From positions 1-64,000 of the forward strand of contig CAMDDU010000012.1 in NCBI GenBank assembly GCA_945892985.1: a stretch of 64,000 bases of DNA, written 5' to 3'. The notes under the pieces were generated by a model, which saw nothing but the letters and a program-made list of their open reading frames with translations, was not told where the DNA came from and did no database searches. Within the stretch, counting starts at the first letter, position 1; every line of letters starts with the position of its first letter. Source of the DNA: CAITSH01 sp945892985 (GTDB lineage Bacteria; Pseudomonadota; Gammaproteobacteria; Burkholderiales; SG8-39). The position numbers and the translations under genes were made by a program. Positions 51,003 through 60,430 of this stretch are shown piece by piece.

Positions 51003-52532
51003 CTAACCAAGAAACAGCTTATATGCCGGATTGGCGCTCTCATCGACATGGGGGTAGCCCAAGGTGTCGAGAAATTTGCGGAACTGCGGCATTTCCTTTT
51101 TCGGCACCTGCATGCCGACCAGTACCCGGCCATTATCGGCGCCATGATTGCGGTAATGAAAGAGGCTGATGTTCCAGTCATTGCGCATACTGGACAGGAA
51201 CCGCATCAGCGCGCCCGGGCGCTCCGGAAACTCAAAACGGTAGAGTAGTTCTTTGGTTGAAACGTCCTTGCCCCCGGCCTGTGGCGCATGGCCGCCCACC
51301 ATGTGGCGCACGTGCAACTTGGCCATCTCGTCATCGGAGAGATCGAGCGTTTTCAGGCCGTAGCGCACCAGCGAACGCACCAATTTTGATTTCTCGGCAT
51401 GATCGCGCACCTGCACGCCGACAAACACATGGGCTTCTTTCGGATGGGCCAGGCGGTAATTGAATTCGGTGATATTACGTGCCCCAAGGGCCGTGCAAAA
51501 GCGCTTGAAGCTGCCCGGCTGCTCGGGGATGGTCACCGCCAGAATGGCCTCGCGCCGCTCGCCCACTTCGGCGCGTTCGGCGACAAAGCGCAGGCGGTCG
51601 AAGTTGGTGTTGGCGCCGCAAGCGATGGTGACGAGATCTTTGCCGCGCACGCCGGTTTTTTCGACATACACTTTCGCGCCGGCAATGGCCAGCGCGCCGG
51701 CCGGCTCAAGAATGGAGCGCGTGTCCTCGAACACATCCTTCATGGCGGCGCAGATCTCGTCGGTGTCGACCAGAATGATGTCATCCACCAGTTCGCGGCA
51801 AATGCGGAAAGTTTCCACGCCGACCTGCTTGACCGCGACCCCATCGGCAAACAAACCGACATGGTCCAGCGCAATGCGCCGGCCGGCCTTTAGCGAGCGC
51901 GACATGGCATCGGAGTCCACGGGTTGCACGCCAATCACCTTGATGCCCGGTTGCAGACGCTTGACGTAGGAGGCGATGCCCGAAATCAGTCCGCCGCCGC
52001 CGATGGCGACAAAAATAGCGTGAATCGGCCGTTTAGTCTGGCGCAGGATTTCCATGCCAACGGTGCCCTGCCCGGCGATCACGTCGGGGTCGTCGTAGGG
52101 ATGTACGAAGGTCAGCTTGCTGCGCTTTTCGAGCTTTCGCGCGTGCTCGTAGGCGTCGGAATAGGAGTCCCCGACCAGCACCACTTCAGCGCCACGGCCG
52201 GCTACGGCATCGACCTTGATGCGCGGCGTAGTGACCGGCATCACGATCACCGCACGACAGCCAAGCTTTTGCGCCGCCAGCGCCACGCCCTGGGCGTGAT
52301 TGCCGGCAGAGGCGGCGATCACCCCGCGCTTGAGCACGGGGGTCGGCAGCAAAACCATCTTGTTATAGGCGCCGCGCAGCTTGAACGAGAACACCGGCTG
52401 CATATCCTCGCGCTTCAGCATGATGTTGTTGCCAAGACGCGCCGACAGGTTGGGCGCAAAATCGAGCGGTGTTTCAATGGCCACGTCATAAACGCGGGCA
52501 TTGAGGATTTTTTCAAGATAGTCGGTAGGCAT
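51003..52532 (-). CDS. ilvA: Threonine ammonia-lyase, biosynthetic
   Basis: This PLP enzyme deaminates threonine to 2-oxobutanoate, the start of isoleucine synthesis. The lysine that holds PLP is in FSFKLRGAYNKM, and AASAGNHAQGVALAA and GGGGLISGIA bind the cofactor phosphate. The C-terminal 180 residues form two ACT-like regulatory domains, so feedback control by isoleucine and valine is expected. At 509 aa it is a full biosynthetic-type enzyme. Confidence 0.95.
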   Translation of the reverse strand: MPTDYLEKILNARVYDVAIETPLDFAPNLSARLGNNIMLKREDMQPVFSFKLRGAYNKMVLLPTPVLKRGVIAASAGNHAQGVALAAQKLGCRAVIVMPVTTPRIKVDAVAGRGAEVVLVGDSYSDAYEHARKLEKRSKLTFVHPYDDPDVIAGQGTVGMEILRQTKRPIHAIFVAIGGGGLISGIASYVKRLQPGIKVIGVQPVDSDAMSRSLKAGRRIALDHVGLFADGVAVKQVGVETFRICRELVDDIILVDTDEICAAMKDVFEDTRSILEPAGALAIAGAKVYVEKTGVRGKDLVTIACGANTNFDRLRFVAERAEVGERREAILAVTIPEQPGSFKRFCTALGARNITEFNYRLAHPKEAHVFVGVQVRDHAEKSKLVRSLVRYGLKTLDLSDDEMAKLHVRHMVGGHAPQAGGKDVSTKELLYRFEFPERPGALMRFLSSMRNDWNISLFHYRNHGADNGRVLVGMQVPKKEMPQFRKFLDTLGYPHVDESANPAYKLFLG

Positions 52533-52605
52533 GGTGTCTTATTTACGGTGGCGCTTCGCGGAAATGTACAAATACATCCCGGGCGCCAAGCCAGCTACTC
52601 TACAC

Positions 52606-52713
52606 GAGCGACCCGTTTCGTTCTATTGTCACGCCATGTGCGAAAGATTGCAGCGACACGACAGCAAGCCACGGCCCCATCTTCACATGAGCAGCCCGTT
52701 TCACTCTATTCTC
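52606..52713. repeat. Imperfect 25-bp direct repeat upstream of the YqaA-like gene
   Basis: GAGCGACCCGTTTC (52606) with a following TCTATTGTC is repeated at 52689 as GAGCAGCCCGTTTC with TCTATTCTC, 83 bp apart. The second copy ends 5 bp before the gene start. It may be an operator pair or a small duplication. Confidence 0.6.
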
Positions 52714-52718
52714 GCGTG

Positions 52719-53129
52719 ATGCTCGAATGGTTCACTCCGGAAGCCGGCCTATGGTCAATGTTTGCCGCCTCGTTCATCGCGGCCACGCTGGTTCCCCTTT
52801 CATCCGAGGCGGTACTGTTTGCGCTACTCAAGCTGCATCCGGATTTGCTCGTCCCGGCGATTGCCGTGGCCACTCTGGGCAACACGCTAGGGGGCATGAG
52901 CTCTTATCTGATCGGCCGTTTTATTGCACAAAAAAAACCGCTGAACCAACTCGCGCGCATGCGCCGCTGGGGTGCGCCGGCAATGATGCTGGCGTGGCTG
53001 CCCGTTGTCGGTGACGCGCTGTGTGTGGCGGCCGGATGGCTTAAACTCAACTGGCTTGCGGTGTTGCTGTTCCAAGCGGCGGGACGTCTGGCCCGCTACT
53101 GGGCGGTGGCACAAGGCGCGAGCTTGTAA
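52719..53129 (+). CDS. YqaA-like membrane protein (DedA/VTT family)
   Basis: The 136-residue protein has four hydrophobic segments with LWSMFAASFIAATLVPLSSEAVLFALL and TLGNTLGGMSSYLIGRF, the short SNARE-associated/VTT signature, then WLPVVGDALCVAAGW. Related YqaA and DedA proteins support membrane homeostasis and lipid scrambling or transport. The ATG at 52719 is chosen because the large frame upstream is antisense to ilvA. Confidence 0.85.
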   Translation: MLEWFTPEAGLWSMFAASFIAATLVPLSSEAVLFALLKLHPDLLVPAIAVATLGNTLGGMSSYLIGRFIAQKKPLNQLARMRRWGAPAMMLAWLPVVGDALCVAAGWLKLNWLAVLLFQAAGRLARYWAVAQGASL

Positions 53130-53139
53130 GGGGATACAC

Positions 53140-53391
53140 ATGGCAAAGAAACGAAGCGGAAAGGCGCTCAAAAAAGCGCAATGGGAACGCGGCTACAAGT
53201 CACACGGCTACTGGCTGGGAAAGGAAAAGCTCGGCGACGTGCGCCAATCACCCAAAGGCGAGGGGGAGGTCCGCTATCTGTGGCAGGCCGGCAATCGCGC
53301 CGGCGAAGCAATGACGCTGAACGATGCCAAACGCATGGTGGAATCGCTCACCGAACAAGGCGTCACACAACTGGGCTTATTCGAAGACTAA
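53140..53391 (+). CDS. Small conserved-looking basic protein (83 aa)
   Basis: A compact soluble protein: Lys/Arg-rich start (MAKKRSGKALKKAQWERGY), then SHGYWLGKEKLGDVRQS, a strand EVRYLWQAG, a helix TLNDAKRMVESLTEQG and the end QLGLFED. Good RBS (AAGGGG) and no membrane segment. No family is recognised. It begins 11 bp after the YqaA-like gene and probably is cotranscribed; the basic N-terminus may bind nucleic acid, but that is speculation. Confidence 0.72.
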   Translation: MAKKRSGKALKKAQWERGYKSHGYWLGKEKLGDVRQSPKGEGEVRYLWQAGNRAGEAMTLNDAKRMVESLTEQGVTQLGLFED

Positions 53392-53420
53392 TCCGGGGAG
53401 CCGCCGCGCCACGCGACGGT

Positions 53421-55721
53421 TCAGGCCGCCGTCAGCTTGGCGTACTCAAGGGCCAACCACTTCATACCGTGCCGGCCAAAATTGATTTGCACCCTCGCCT
53501 CGGCACCGCGACCCTCGGCGCTAACGATGACGCCCGGCCCGAATTTGGCATGCGCGACATTCTGTCCAATACGCCACGGCGAGTCGTTCGAGGCGCTCGC
53601 CACCGACCTTGCCGGGGACGCCGGCCAGGCAAGATCCCTGGCCCGATCGTGCAGCGGCATTCCCACACCAAGGCGGGGTGACAGCCACTTGAGCAACTCC
53701 GGCGGGATTTCCTCGAGAAACCGGCTCGCCACATTGTAGCGAGTCTGCCCGTGCAGCAGCCTGGTCTGCGCGAAAGTAAGGTAGAGCCGCTGCCGCGCAC
53801 GGGTAATGGCGACGTACATCAAGCGGCGCTCTTCCTCAAGCCCGTCGTCGGCTGCGGTGCTTTGCTCGTGCGGGAACAAGCCCTCTTCCAGGCCGGTGAT
53901 AAACACCGCTTGGAATTCCAGCCCCTTGGCTGAATGCACGGTCATGAGTTGCAGGGCGTCGCTACCCTCGCCGGCCTGGTGCTCCCCAGCCTCGAGCGCG
54001 GCATGGGCAAGAAAATTCGCCAACGGGTCTATGCGCTCACGCGTCTCGACCGAAACGGGTTCGGACGCAGCGTCAAAATCAAATTCGGGCTGCGGCGCCC
54101 CCTCAGGTGCCGTCTGCGCCACCGGCGCCTGGGCGATAGTATCGACCATGATCGAAGAAAGACCCTCCTCCTGCACGAAGCCGGTCGCCGCATTAACCAG
54201 TTCGTTAAGGTTCTCAACGCGGTCTGCGCCGTCTTTTTCTTTTTGGTAATGCACACGCAGGCCGCTGCGCTCGAGCATGTGCTCAACGATTTCCGGCAGC
54301 GGCAGGCCCTGCGTCTCGGTACGCAACGAATCGATCAGGCGGGTGAAAGCCGACAATACCGCGCCGGCCTTGCCTTCGAGCGCCGCCACCACGGCGTAAA
54401 GCGACCCGCCATGGGATTTGGCCGTGTCCTGCAGCAATTCGAGCGAGCGGGCACCGATGCCGCGCGTGGGGAAGTTCACCACACGCAAAAAGGCGCCGTC
54501 ATCTTCCGGGGTCGCCAGCAGGCGCAGGTAGGCGAGCGCGTGCTTGATTTCGAGGCGTTCGAAAAAGCGCAGACCGCCATAGACACGATAAGGGATCCCG
54601 GCCGAAAACAGCGCGTGCTCGATGATGCGCGACTGCGCGTTGGAGCGGTACAGCAAAGCCATGTCGCGCCGCGCCATGCCGTCGCGGGCCAGCGACTGCA
54701 CCTCCTCAGCAATCCAGTGCGCCTCATAACCGTCGGTCTGCGCCTCATACACGCGAAGCGGTTCGCCATGGCCGGCCGCGGTCCAGAGATTTTTCCCCAG
54801 ACGTTTGCTGTTGTGCGAAATAAGCGCATTGGCGGCATCAAGGATATGGCCGTGCGAGCGATAGTTTTGTTCCAAGCGGATGATGTTGCCGACGTTAAAG
54901 TCGCGTTCGAAGTCAGCCATGTTGCCGACGTTGGCGCCGCGAAACGCGTAAATGGACTGATCGTCGTCACCAACGGCGAAAATCGCATTACCACCGTCCG
55001 GACGGTTCGTGCCATGACCGGCCAACAGCTTGAGCCAGCGATATTGCAGGCGGTTGGTGTCCTGGAACTCGTCGACAAGAATGTGGCGAAACCGCGCCTG
55101 ATAATGCTCGCGCAGGATTTCATTGCGCGACAGCAACTCGAAGCAGCGCAACAGCAACTCGGAGAAGTCCACCGAGCCCTCGCGCTGGCACTGCGCATCG
55201 TAGGCCGCGTACAGCTCGACGGCACGCCGGGAAAATTCGTCAAAGACCTCGACTTTATCGAAGCGGTCCCCGGCCTCCTTGGCCCCGTTTATAAACCACT
55301 GCACCTGCCGCGGCGGGAACTTATCCTCATCAACATTCAGCGACTTGAGCACGCGTTTGACCGCCGAAAACTGGTCCTGGGTGTCGAGAATCTGGAAGGT
55401 CTGCGGCAGGCCGGCATCGCGATAATGCGCACGCAACATGCGATTGCACAGCCCGTGGAAGGTCCCCACCCACATGCCGCGCGTGTTGATCGGCATCATG
55501 GCCGACAAGCGCACCAGCATTTCCTTCGCCGCCTTATTGGTGAAGGTGACCGCAAGCAGGCCGCTGGGCGTGATGTTGCCGGTCTGGATCAGCCAGGCGA
55601 TGCGCGTTGTCAGGACACGCGTCTTGCCAGAGCCGGCGCCAGCCAGAATGAGTGCCGACTGGTTGGGCAGCGTGACAGCCGCGAGTTGCTCGGGATTTAG
55701 ATTGTCGAGAAGAGGGGGCAT
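53421..55721 (-). CDS. uvrD: UvrD/PcrA-type ATP-dependent DNA helicase
   Basis: Superfamily 1A helicase of 766 residues, with the Walker A motif LAGAGSGKTR near residue 30, DEFQDTNRLQYRWLKLL (Walker B), DDQSIYAFRGA and the late motifs RLEQNYRSH and TVHSAKGLEFQAVF. ATRARQRLYLTFA and a C-terminal Tudor-like end follow. Acts in nucleotide excision repair and mismatch repair. I use ATG 55721, with two other in-frame starts upstream. Near the divergent leuS. Confidence 0.93.
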   Translation of the reverse strand: MPPLLDNLNPEQLAAVTLPNQSALILAGAGSGKTRVLTTRIAWLIQTGNITPSGLLAVTFTNKAAKEMLVRLSAMMPINTRGMWVGTFHGLCNRMLRAHYRDAGLPQTFQILDTQDQFSAVKRVLKSLNVDEDKFPPRQVQWFINGAKEAGDRFDKVEVFDEFSRRAVELYAAYDAQCQREGSVDFSELLLRCFELLSRNEILREHYQARFRHILVDEFQDTNRLQYRWLKLLAGHGTNRPDGGNAIFAVGDDDQSIYAFRGANVGNMADFERDFNVGNIIRLEQNYRSHGHILDAANALISHNSKRLGKNLWTAAGHGEPLRVYEAQTDGYEAHWIAEEVQSLARDGMARRDMALLYRSNAQSRIIEHALFSAGIPYRVYGGLRFFERLEIKHALAYLRLLATPEDDGAFLRVVNFPTRGIGARSLELLQDTAKSHGGSLYAVVAALEGKAGAVLSAFTRLIDSLRTETQGLPLPEIVEHMLERSGLRVHYQKEKDGADRVENLNELVNAATGFVQEEGLSSIMVDTIAQAPVAQTAPEGAPQPEFDFDAASEPVSVETRERIDPLANFLAHAALEAGEHQAGEGSDALQLMTVHSAKGLEFQAVFITGLEEGLFPHEQSTAADDGLEEERRLMYVAITRARQRLYLTFAQTRLLHGQTRYNVASRFLEEIPPELLKWLSPRLGVGMPLHDRARDLAWPASPARSVASASNDSPWRIGQNVAHAKFGPGVIVSAEGRGAEARVQINFGRHGMKWLALEYAKLTAA

Positions 55722-56105
55722 TGCTAAAAAGACTGTGGGCGCCATACAGTTATGACTGTTCACATTCTACCGCAGCGCACCCGCGCAATCGGCGTCCAGC
55801 ACACGGTAAATCACCGATTTATGCCGCACACAATGATGTAGCCCGGGCGCCAATAGGCTGAAAACCCGCGCCAACAGGCACTTTCCAGCCTGTTGAGTTT
55901 GTGCTTACGGCGAAGGCAAAGGAGAGCGACAAAATCCCATGCGCGGACTCAAGCCCACGATCTTGCCTTGAGCGGGCTCAATTTCACTGCATCGCTTCGG
56001 CTCGGCTACACCCATTTGTCCCTTCAAGCCCGCGCTGTCCCGGTTCAGGCAAGCGCCTCACGCAGGCTATAATTACGAGCTTCAATTTACGCTGCTAAAA
56101 CAACA
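55722..56105. other. Intergenic region between uvrD and leuS
   Basis: No gene is supported here. It contains copy D of the 33-bp palindrome with its tail and an imperfect inverted repeat around 55950-55983 (GAGCGGGCTC facing CAAGCCC). It should hold divergent promoters, but no consensus box stands out. Confidence 0.7.
55857..55889 (-). repeat. 33-bp dispersed palindromic repeat, copy D
   Basis: On the minus strand it begins GCTGGAAAG, contains TTGGCGCGGG and ends TTTTCAGC, followed by the tail CTATTGGCGCCCGGGC. Same length as the other four copies. Confidence 0.75.
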
Positions 56106-58754
56106 ATGCATCCCCAGTACAACCCTACCGATATTGAGCGCGACGCGCAGCAGCACTGGCGCGCCACCAACGCCTACCTCGCGGTCGAGCACGCCAAGGA
56201 CAAATCGGGAAAGGAAAAACCCAAGTATTACGCCTGCTCCATGCTGCCCTACCCCTCGGGCAAGCTGCACATGGGCCATGTGCGCAATTACACGATCAAC
56301 GATGTGATGTACCGCTACCTGCGCATGAACGGGTACAACGTACTGCAGCCCATGGGCTGGGATGCCTTCGGCCTGCCGGCGGAAAATGCGGCCATGGCCA
56401 ACAAAGTGGCGCCGGCGAAGTGGACCTACGACAACATTGCGTACATGAAAAAGCAGATGCAGGCCATGGGGCTTGCCATCGACTGGTCGCGCGAAATGGC
56501 CGCCTGCGACCCGAATTACTACAAATGGAACCAGTGGCTGTTCCTGAAAATGCTGGAAAAAGGTATTGCCTACCGCAAGACACAAGTTGTGAACTGGGAC
56601 CCGGTCGACCAAACCGTGCTCGCCAACGAGCAGGTCATCGACGGGCGCGGCTGGCGCACCGGCGCGCCGGTGGAAAAGCGCGAAATCCCCGGCTATTACC
56701 TTGCCATCACGCAATACGCCGACGAGCTGCTCGACTCGGTCGCCAACAAGCTGCCCGGCTGGCCCGAGCGCGTGCGGCTGATGCAGGAAAACTGGATAGG
56801 CAAGAGCGAAGGCGTGCGCTTTGCGTTCCCGCACCAGATCACCGGCAGCGACGGCAAGCCAGTCCAGGAGGGCAGGATGTACGTGTTCACCACCCGCCCC
56901 GACACCATCATGGGCGTGACATTTTGCGCCGTCGCGGCGGAACATCCGATCGCCGAGCATGCGGCGAAAAACAATCCACAACTCGCGGCGTTCATTGAGG
57001 AATGCAAAAAGGGCGGAACCACGGAGGCGGAGCTCGCTCTGCGGGAAAAAGCCGGCATGCCGACCGGACTGTTTGTCACGCATCCGATAAGCAATGAAAA
57101 CATCGCGGTCTGGGTAGGCAACTACGTACTGATGAGTTATGGCGACGGCGCAGTCATGGGCGTCCCGGCACACGACGAACGCGACTTCGCATTTGCAACA
57201 AAATATCAGCTATCCATCAAGCCGGTTGTCGCCCTGGCAGGAAAAACCTTTTCGACCGGCGCCTGGCAGGAGTGGTACGCGAACAAACAATCGGGTACCT
57301 GCGTCAATAGCGGCGGATACGACAGCTTGGACTTCAAAGCCGCGGTCAATGCGATCACCGCTGACCTTGCGGCCAAGGGGCTGGGCGAAAAAAAGACAAC
57401 CTATCGCCTGCGCGACTGGGGCATTTCGCGGCAACGCTACTGGGGCACGCCGATCCCGATCATTCATTGCGCTGATTGCGGTGCGGTGCCGGTGCCAGAA
57501 AAAGACCTGCCGGTGGTGCTGCCCGAAGATCTGATTCCCGACGGTTCCGGCAACCCCCTCGCCAAGGACGAACGCTTTCTCAAATGCGCCTGTCCGAAGT
57601 GCGGCAAATCCGCACGGCGTGAGACCGACACCATGGACACCTTTGTCGACTCATCCTGGTATTTCATGCGCTACTGCTCGCCGGACAGCGCAAACAGCAT
57701 GACCGACAACCGCGCCGATTACTGGATGCCGATGGACCAGTACATCGGCGGCATCGAACATGCGGTGCTGCACTTGTTGTACGCGCGCTTCTGGACCAAG
57801 GTCATGCGCGATATGGGTTTGGTCAAATTTGACGAGCCATTCACCAAACTGCTCACGCAGGGTATGGTGCTGAATCACATTTTTTCGCGCAAAGGCAACA
57901 AGGGCGGCATCACTTACTTTGCGCCCGAGGAAGTAAAGCTCAGGCACGACGAGGCCGGCAAAGTCTCCGGGGCGACGCTCATCGACGATAGCCTGCCAGT
58001 CGATTACGGCGGCGTGGGTACCATGTCAAAGTCAAAGCGCAACGGCATCGACCCGCAGGCGCTGATCGATAGTATGGGCGCCGACACCGCGCGACTGTTC
58101 GTCATGTTCACCAGCCCGCCCGAGCAGACGCTGGAATGGTCGGACTCCGGCGTAGACGGCGCATATCGTTTCCTGAAACGGGTTTGGGCTTTCGCGCAAA
58201 AACAGCAGGCCACGGTCATCGGCGCTGCCGCATGCAACGGCGCGTATGCCGAGGTCCACAAAGCCCTGCGCCGCGAGATTCACCTTGGCCTGCGCCAAGC
58301 TGACTACGATCTCAAGCGCATCCAGTACAACACCGTCGTGTCGGCGACGATGAAAATGCTCAATGCACTCGAATCGGCAAAACTGCCCGAAGGACCTGCG
58401 AGCGCCGCGGTTCTGAGCGAAGGCCTGTCAATTCTGGTGCGCGTGCTTTACCCGGTGGTGCCGCATATCGCCCATGCATTGTGGATAGAACTGGGCTTTG
58501 CCCAGAAACAGGGTGAGATTCTTGACGCCCCCTGGCCCCAGGTTGATGAGGGCGCGCTGGAACAGGACGAGATTGAGCTGGTTCTGCAGATCAACGGCAA
58601 ACTGCGCGGACATCTGCGCGCGCCGCACGATGCGGACAAGGTCGCGCTAGAGAAACTCGCCCTGGTGCATGAAATCGTGCTCAAGCACACCAATGGCCAA
58701 ACACCAAAGAAGATCGTGGTCGTGCCCGGGCGGCTGATCAACGTGGTAGTGTGA
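56106..58754 (+). CDS. leuS: Leucyl-tRNA synthetase
   Basis: The 882-residue class I synthetase has HMGH near residue 55 (YPSGKLHMGHVRNYTIND), the editing domain with TTRPDTIMGVTFCA, and MSKSKRNG near residue 640 with Thr in place of the first Lys, a frequent variant. A zinc-like CACPKCGKSARRETDTMDTF region precedes the KMSKS loop. The C-terminal anticodon domain ends as usual. Confidence 0.97.
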   Translation: MHPQYNPTDIERDAQQHWRATNAYLAVEHAKDKSGKEKPKYYACSMLPYPSGKLHMGHVRNYTINDVMYRYLRMNGYNVLQPMGWDAFGLPAENAAMANKVAPAKWTYDNIAYMKKQMQAMGLAIDWSREMAACDPNYYKWNQWLFLKMLEKGIAYRKTQVVNWDPVDQTVLANEQVIDGRGWRTGAPVEKREIPGYYLAITQYADELLDSVANKLPGWPERVRLMQENWIGKSEGVRFAFPHQITGSDGKPVQEGRMYVFTTRPDTIMGVTFCAVAAEHPIAEHAAKNNPQLAAFIEECKKGGTTEAELALREKAGMPTGLFVTHPISNENIAVWVGNYVLMSYGDGAVMGVPAHDERDFAFATKYQLSIKPVVALAGKTFSTGAWQEWYANKQSGTCVNSGGYDSLDFKAAVNAITADLAAKGLGEKKTTYRLRDWGISRQRYWGTPIPIIHCADCGAVPVPEKDLPVVLPEDLIPDGSGNPLAKDERFLKCACPKCGKSARRETDTMDTFVDSSWYFMRYCSPDSANSMTDNRADYWMPMDQYIGGIEHAVLHLLYARFWTKVMRDMGLVKFDEPFTKLLTQGMVLNHIFSRKGNKGGITYFAPEEVKLRHDEAGKVSGATLIDDSLPVDYGGVGTMSKSKRNGIDPQALIDSMGADTARLFVMFTSPPEQTLEWSDSGVDGAYRFLKRVWAFAQKQQATVIGAAACNGAYAEVHKALRREIHLGLRQADYDLKRIQYNTVVSATMKMLNALESAKLPEGPASAAVLSEGLSILVRVLYPVVPHIAHALWIELGFAQKQGEILDAPWPQVDEGALEQDEIELVLQINGKLRGHLRAPHDADKVALEKLALVHEIVLKHTNGQTPKKIVVVPGRLINVVV

Positions 58755-58782
58755 TATCAGCGCATTAGAAAAAGGTACGCGA

Positions 58783-59355
58783 ATGAAGCTCGGGAATAAT
58801 GGCGCGGTTCCGACCGCAAATTCAGGATCATCAGTGGGTTCGCGCCCGCGGAGTCTAAAACCCTTGCCGGCTGTGGTTGCAGCGATACTTTGCTTGGCGC
58901 TCGGCGGTTGCGGGTTTCAGTTACGCGGACAGGCCACGCTGCCGTTTGACACGCTTCATATCGCGTCAACAGGCGCGATGGCCGTCGAGCTCAAGCGCAA
59001 TATCGTCGCCGGCACCAATACACGCTTGGTAGACGACGCAAAACAAGCTCAGGCGATTCTGACGGTGCAGGCAGACGCGCGCGAAAAATCGATTCTCAAC
59101 CTCGATTCGGGTGGCCGGGTACGGGAATACCAACTGCGCCACCGCTATCGCTTTCGCGTTACCGACGTAAAAGGGCTTGAGTTTGTTCCGTCCAACGAAA
59201 TTGTCCTGACACGGGACATCAGCTTCAATGATTCCCAGGTGCTCGCCAAAGAGACGGAGGAAGGACTGCTCTACCGCGACATGCAAGCGGATATGGTGCA
59301 ACAAATCCTGCGCCGACTCTCTGCCGCCAAAACACCGACGCCGCCGGCCGAATAG
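58783..59355 (+). CDS. lptE: LPS-assembly lipoprotein LptE
   Basis: LptE plugs LptD in the outer membrane and helps insert lipopolysaccharide. Lipobox LALGGC places the acylated Cys at residue 43. The 24 residues before the hydrophobic stretch are unusually long; a GTG at 58834 is an alternative start. FQLRGQATLPFDTLHI and LTRDISFNDSQVLAKETEE are family motifs. It starts 28 bp after leuS and overlaps holA by one base. Confidence 0.92.
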   Translation: MKLGNNGAVPTANSGSSVGSRPRSLKPLPAVVAAILCLALGGCGFQLRGQATLPFDTLHIASTGAMAVELKRNIVAGTNTRLVDDAKQAQAILTVQADAREKSILNLDSGGRVREYQLRHRYRFRVTDVKGLEFVPSNEIVLTRDISFNDSQVLAKETEEGLLYRDMQADMVQQILRRLSAAKTPTPPAE

Positions 59356-60359
59356 TGCAACTCCGGTCCGAGCAGCTCGCGCAACACCTGACGCGCCCGC
59401 TCGCAGCTTTATATGTCTTACAAGGCGATGAGCCTTTACTACAACTGGAAGCGGCGGACGCCATTCGCGCCAAAGCCCGGAATGAAGGCTATGGCGAGCG
59501 CGCGGTTCTTTCGGTCGAACGCTATTTCGATTGGGAGCAGCTCGGCGCGGCGGGGGCCAGCCTGTCCCTTTTTTCTGAAAAACGTCTTATCGAATTGCGC
59601 CTTCCCAGCGGCAAACCCGGCACCGAGGGTGCCAAGGCATTGGAAGCCTATTGCGCAGATCTGGCGCCCGATACCGTCACCCTGGTAATCCTGCCGGCAC
59701 TTGATCGTAAATCGCAGGAAACGGCGTGGTACCGTGGGCTGACGACGTCCGCTATCACTGTAAATATCACTACGATCGACCGCGCACATCTCCCTGATTG
59801 GATTGCAGGACGCCTCGGTGGGCAAAAGCAAAAGGCTGCGCGCGAAAGCCTCGAGTTCATCGCAGACTGCGTTGAGGGCAATTTGCTCGCCGCCCATCAA
59901 GAAATCCTGAAACTCGGTCTGCTGCATCCTCCGGGTGAAATCGCAGACGAAGCGATTCGCTCCGCCGTATTGAATGTGGCGCGTTATGACGTTACCGACC
60001 TTTCGGTGGCCTTGCTAGCCGGCGATACCGTTCGCTTGACACGGATTCTCGAAGGGCTTGAGGGTGAGGGTGAGGCTTTGCCCCGTATTTTGTGGGTTCT
60101 GGCTGAGGATATCAGGGCGCTCGCCCGGGTTCAGTCCGGCCTGTCAGAGGGACAAGCGCTACCAGAGCTTTTAAATGCGGCTAGGGTTTGGCGTGAGCCG
60201 CGCAAAACCCTGATTTCGCGCGCCTCGCGAGCCGTGCCGGCCAAAGTGGTACGCAACGCACTGCGGCATGCGGCACGCATTGACCGCATGGCCAAGGGCG
60301 TTGCCGCTGGCGACCCGTGGAACGAATTGCTGCAACTTGGGATGCGGTTCGCGCCTTAG
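59355..60359 (+). CDS. holA: DNA polymerase III delta subunit
   Basis: HolA opens the beta clamp in the clamp loader. The 334-residue AAA+-like protein begins at a GTG that shares its G with the lptE stop (TAGTG). Family features include YVLQGDEPLLQLEAADAIRA at the N-terminus and the central SLFSEKRLIELRLPSGKPG (clamp contact). It lacks a functional Walker A, as expected for delta. Confidence 0.94.
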   Translation: MQLRSEQLAQHLTRPLAALYVLQGDEPLLQLEAADAIRAKARNEGYGERAVLSVERYFDWEQLGAAGASLSLFSEKRLIELRLPSGKPGTEGAKALEAYCADLAPDTVTLVILPALDRKSQETAWYRGLTTSAITVNITTIDRAHLPDWIAGRLGGQKQKAARESLEFIADCVEGNLLAAHQEILKLGLLHPPGEIADEAIRSAVLNVARYDVTDLSVALLAGDTVRLTRILEGLEGEGEALPRILWVLAEDIRALARVQSGLSEGQALPELLNAARVWREPRKTLISRASRAVPAKVVRNALRHAARIDRMAKGVAAGDPWNELLQLGMRFAP

Positions 60360-60430
60360 TCCCCGTCCAGCCCCGGGCTTGCTGACGATGGATTCTCCCA
60401 CCTCGGCATAAGGCGTAAAATCGGGCTCCG

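Noticed and set aside
53934..55700. A 588-aa plus-strand frame opposite the helicase gene
   Set aside because: Antisense shadow of uvrD; no start signal or motif.
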